The notes under the pieces: generated by a model | Database searches by the model: none | Told to the model about the DNA's origin: nothing | Seen by the model: the letters and a program-made list of their open reading frames with translations, nothing else | In this document: positions 60,371-64,000 of the stretch, in pieces | Numbering within the stretch: position 1 is the first letter of the stretch | Layout of the letters: every line of letters starts with the position of its first letter | Origin: Paenibacillus dendritiformis | Lineage (GTDB): Bacteria; Bacillota; Bacilli; Paenibacillales; Paenibacillaceae | Assembly (NCBI RefSeq): GCF_945605565.1 | Contig: NZ_OX216966.1 | Span: 633,501 to 697,500 of the forward strand | Length of the DNA: 64,000 bases | Direction of reading: 5' to 3' | Position numbers and translations under genes: made by a program

Positions 60371-60399
60371 TTGACTTTTACAAAATCATCCCATATAAT
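60371..60399 (+). promoter_or_regulatory. sigma-A promoter of greA
   Basis: TTGACT, a 17-bp spacer and exact TATAAT. The predicted start near 60406 is about 195 nt before the greA ATG. Confidence 0.82.
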
Positions 60400-60405
60400 T
60401 CAACA

Positions 60406-60601
60406 ATAGAAAATTAGCTACGGGCTGATGCGTGCCCATGCATCTATTGGGAATCTGGAACAAGCCTGCGCAAGGGGGCATCATGTGGCCGTGGCGCCAT
60501 ATGATGAGATTAAGGCATTCGCATCGATAAGCTGCCGCTCACTGCGAGAGCGGCCGAAGCTCGCATGCGAAAATAATGATCATGACAGGAGAATCGGTAA
60601 G
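60406..60601 (+). other. long greA 5' leader
   Basis: About 195 nt between the predicted start and greA. It holds hairpin CCGCTC/GAGCGG near 60535-60555 and is open in the greA frame from 60428, but without a ribosome site. No known riboswitch class was recognised and no terminator T-run is present. Confidence 0.5.
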
Positions 60602-61078
60602 ATGAGTGATAAAGAAGTCATTCTGACCCAGGAGGGTCTGAAGAAGCTCGAGGAAGAACTCGATAATCTCAAATCCGTCAAGCGCCGCGAGGTGGCGGAA
60701 CGAATCAAGATAGCGATCGGCTACGGGGATATCAGCGAGAACTCCGAATATGAAGACGCGAAGAACGAACAGGCATTCATTGAGGGTCGTATCATTACAT
60801 TGGAAAAAATGCTTCGTAATGCCCGCATCATCAACAACGACGAGATCGATACGGATATCGTGAGCATCGGCTCCACCGTCATCGTTCAGGATCTCGAGTT
60901 CGGGGATACGATGGAGTATACCATTGTCGGTACGGCGGAATCCGATCCATTGAAGAACCGGATTTCCAATGAGAGTCCGGTAGGCAAGGCGATTTTGGGC
61001 AAAGCCAAGGGCACTGTTGTTGATGTCAGCGTGCCTGCAGGCGTGATTCAATACAAAATCGTCGATATCAAGCTCTAA
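60602..61078 (+). CDS. greA: transcription elongation factor GreA
   Basis: GreA rescues backtracked RNA polymerase by promoting RNA cleavage. The 158-residue protein has the N-terminal coiled coil with the acidic tip ([18 protein letters not shown], about 45-62) and the C-terminal FKBP-like domain ending [12 protein letters not shown] 60602 has AGGAGAA upstream; longer in-frame starts are in the leader. It lies between dusB and lysS, where B. subtilis has no greA. Confidence 0.96.
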   Translation: MSDKEVILTQEGLKKLEEELDNLKSVKRREVAERIKIAIGYGDISENSEYEDAKNEQAFIEGRIITLEKMLRNARIINNDEIDTDIVSIGSTVIVQDLEFGDTMEYTIVGTAESDPLKNRISNESPVGKAILGKAKGTVVDVSVPAGVIQYKIVDIKL

Positions 61079-62878
<1,800 letters not shown>

Positions 62879-62895
62879 TAAAAGAACGGCCAAGG

Positions 62896-62926
62896 AGACC
62901 GGCTCTCGATAGGAGGGCCGGTCTTT
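62896..62926 (+). terminator. terminator after lysS
   Basis: GACCGGCTCT pairs with AGGGCCGGTC (one G-U, 7-nt loop). The tail is short (TTTGTG). Confidence 0.65.
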
Positions 62927-62939
62927 GTGCTTCTAACAG

Positions 62940-63020
62940 CCGTTTCGTTTTCGACAAGAAATCACGAACGCAAATTGACATTTCCGAAACGGATTGCTAT
63001 GTTTGTGGTATCGATAACAC
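62940..63020 (+). promoter_or_regulatory. promoter of the GH95 gene with candidate operators
   Basis: TTGACA (62975-62980), a 17-bp spacer and TATGTT (62998-63003). CCGTTTCG at 62940-62947 has its exact inverse CGAAACGG at 62985-62992, inside the spacer. GTGGTATCGATAACAC at 63005-63020 is a 16-bp palindrome with one mismatched pair, over the predicted start. The layout suggests a repressor-controlled sugar gene. Confidence 0.65.
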
Positions 63021-63114
63021 CTCAGAATATTTCTCACCGCATGACGAAGGTATTCCGGTTCATTCCTGGCGGTTCCTGGGAGCTTCCCCGGATGGGCCTA
63101 CGAGGAGGAGTTGC

Positions 63115-64000
63115 ATGACGGATGACGTGACGAAGGACGGATTGGATCGGTTGTGGTACCGGCAGCCTGCCGGACAGTGGGTGGAGGCGCTGCCGATAGG
63201 GAACGGGCGCCTGGGGGCTATGCAATTCGGCGGGGTGGATTCGGATCGCCTGCAGTTGAATGAAGATTCGGTCTGGTACGGCGGGCCGGCCGCTCGCGAG
63301 AACCCGGATGCTGCCGCTTACTTGCCCGTCATCCGGCAGTATCTGCTGGAGGGCAAGCCTGAAGAGGCGGAGCGGATCGCCAGTCTGGCGCTGGCTTCGG
63401 TGCCGAAGCATTTTGGTCCTTACCAGACGCTTGGGGAATTGAAGATGTTTTTCCATGGAGAAGAAGGAGAAGTGTCTGGCTACTCGCGGGAGCTATCCTT
63501 ACCCGATGGACTGGCCCGGGTCGAATACACTCGGAACGGCATCGCCTATTCGCGGGAGCTGCTCAGCAGCGTTCCCGATCAAGTGATCGCGCTTCGGTTG
63601 ACGGCCTCTGCTGCGAAGCGGTTATCTTTGTCCCTGTATTTGAACCGGCGCTCCTTCGAGGACGGGACGACGGTTATCGCATCGGACACGATCGCGATGC
63701 AGGGGCAATGCGGGGCTGGAGGGGTTCGTTACTGCGTTGCATTGAAAGCGCTTGCCGACAATGGTGAAGTGACTGCTATCGGCGATTGCCTATCTATAGA
63801 CGCTGCCGACGCCGTGACCCTATACGTCGCAGCGGCGACCACTTTCCGCGAATCGAATCCGCTGCAGACTTGCCTGCGCCAGGTGGAAGCGGCCGCTGCG
63901 AAAGGCTACCAACAGGTCCGCTCGGATCATGTCCGGGACCACCGCGCTCTGTATGAGCGGGTCGCGCTTCGCCTCGGCGCCACTTCAGAGGATTCCCTGT
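63115..64000 (+). CDS. glycoside hydrolase family 95 protein (alpha-L-fucosidase-like), 3' end outside window
   Basis: The first 295 codons of a gene that runs off the window are open. The N-terminus reads LWYRQPAGQWVEALPIGNG, then RLGAMQFGGVDSDRLQLNED and VWYGGPAARENPD, the signature of the GH95 N-terminal beta-sandwich domain. Known GH95 members cleave alpha-1,2-L-fucosides or L-galactosides. The catalytic (alpha/alpha)6 barrel lies outside, so activity cannot be judged. No signal peptide is seen, which suggests cytoplasmic action on imported oligosaccharides. ATG 63115 has GAGGAGGAG 5 nt upstream. It marks the end of the conserved block. Confidence 0.88.
   Translation, partial: MTDDVTKDGLDRLWYRQPAGQWVEALPIGNGRLGAMQFGGVDSDRLQLNEDSVWYGGPAARENPDAAAYLPVIRQYLLEGKPEEAERIASLALASVPKHFGPYQTLGELKMFFHGEEGEVSGYSRELSLPDGLARVEYTRNGIAYSRELLSSVPDQVIALRLTASAAKRLSLSLYLNRRSFEDGTTVIASDTIAMQGQCGAGGVRYCVALKALADNGEVTAIGDCLSIDAADAVTLYVAAATTFRESNPLQTCLRQVEAAAAKGYQQVRSDHVRDHRALYERVALRLGATSEDSL

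Overview
The window is a chromosomal segment of an endospore-forming Firmicute, most likely a Paenibacillus. It carries the conserved Bacillales gene order between tmk and lysS, many sporulation genes (darA-yaaR region, abrB, yabG, sspF, spoVG, fin, spoVT, yabP-yabQ, spoIIE), sigma-A, sigma-H and sigma-E type promoters, strong Shine-Dalgarno sites and frequent GTG/TTG starts, in moderately GC-rich DNA. The genus is an inference from gene order and protein style, not a database match. All genes but one (abrB) are on the + strand.

Layout: (1) 1-6.7 kb: 3' end of an Orn/Lys/Arg decarboxylase-like gene, tmk, the c-di-AMP receptor darA, yaaR, holB, ricT, yabA, a tRNA methyltransferase-like gene and rsmI. 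(2) 6.8-9.7 kb: reverse-strand abrB with its own promoter, Spo0A-type boxes and terminator, an HD-domain phosphohydrolase where B. subtilis has metS, and tatD. (3) 9.7-14.1 kb: a c-di-AMP (ydaO/yuaA) riboswitch with a terminator ahead of a G5/3D-domain cell-wall protein, then rnmV, rsmA and yabG. (4) 14.1-21.4 kb: veg, sspF, ispE, purR, ridA, spoVG, glmU, prs, pth, fin. (5) 21.5-31.2 kb: mfd, a PrsA-like foldase lipoprotein, spoVT, a SpoVB/YabM flippase, yabN, the HU gene and rqcP. (6) 31.3-34.2 kb: a queCDEF operon behind a preQ1-I riboswitch, inserted between rqcP and yabP. (7) 34.2-43.9 kb: yabP, yabQ, divIC, yabR, a 0.9 kb repeat-bearing gap, spoIIE, yabS, yabT, tilS, hpt. (8) 43.9-52.6 kb: ftsH, inserted nadABC, coaX, hslO, a second PpiC-type foldase. 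(9) 52.7-62.9 kb: cysK, the pabB-pabA-pabC-folP-folB-folK folate block, a small XRE regulator, dusB, greA, lysS. (10) 63.1-64 kb: 5' part of a GH95 glycoside hydrolase with its own promoter and candidate operators.

Compared from memory with B. subtilis, the backbone is colinear. yazA, metS and ctc are missing from their usual places. The HD gene, the prsA-like gene, queCDEF, nadABC and greA are extra. Functionally the window mixes nucleotide, cofactor (NAD, CoA, folate, queuosine) and isoprenoid supply, ribosome and tRNA maintenance, envelope building and the start of sporulation. No tRNA, rRNA, insertion sequence, prophage or CRISPR array was recognised.

I did not find a convincing new multi-gene system. 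The most interesting material is non-coding: a dispersed stem-loop repeat (three copies), a 42-bp tandem repeat region upstream of spoIIE, clusters of Spo0A-box-like sequences upstream of abrB, the HD gene and spoVT, a near-perfect 20-bp-arm hairpin where ctc should be, and palindromes in the GH95 promoter.
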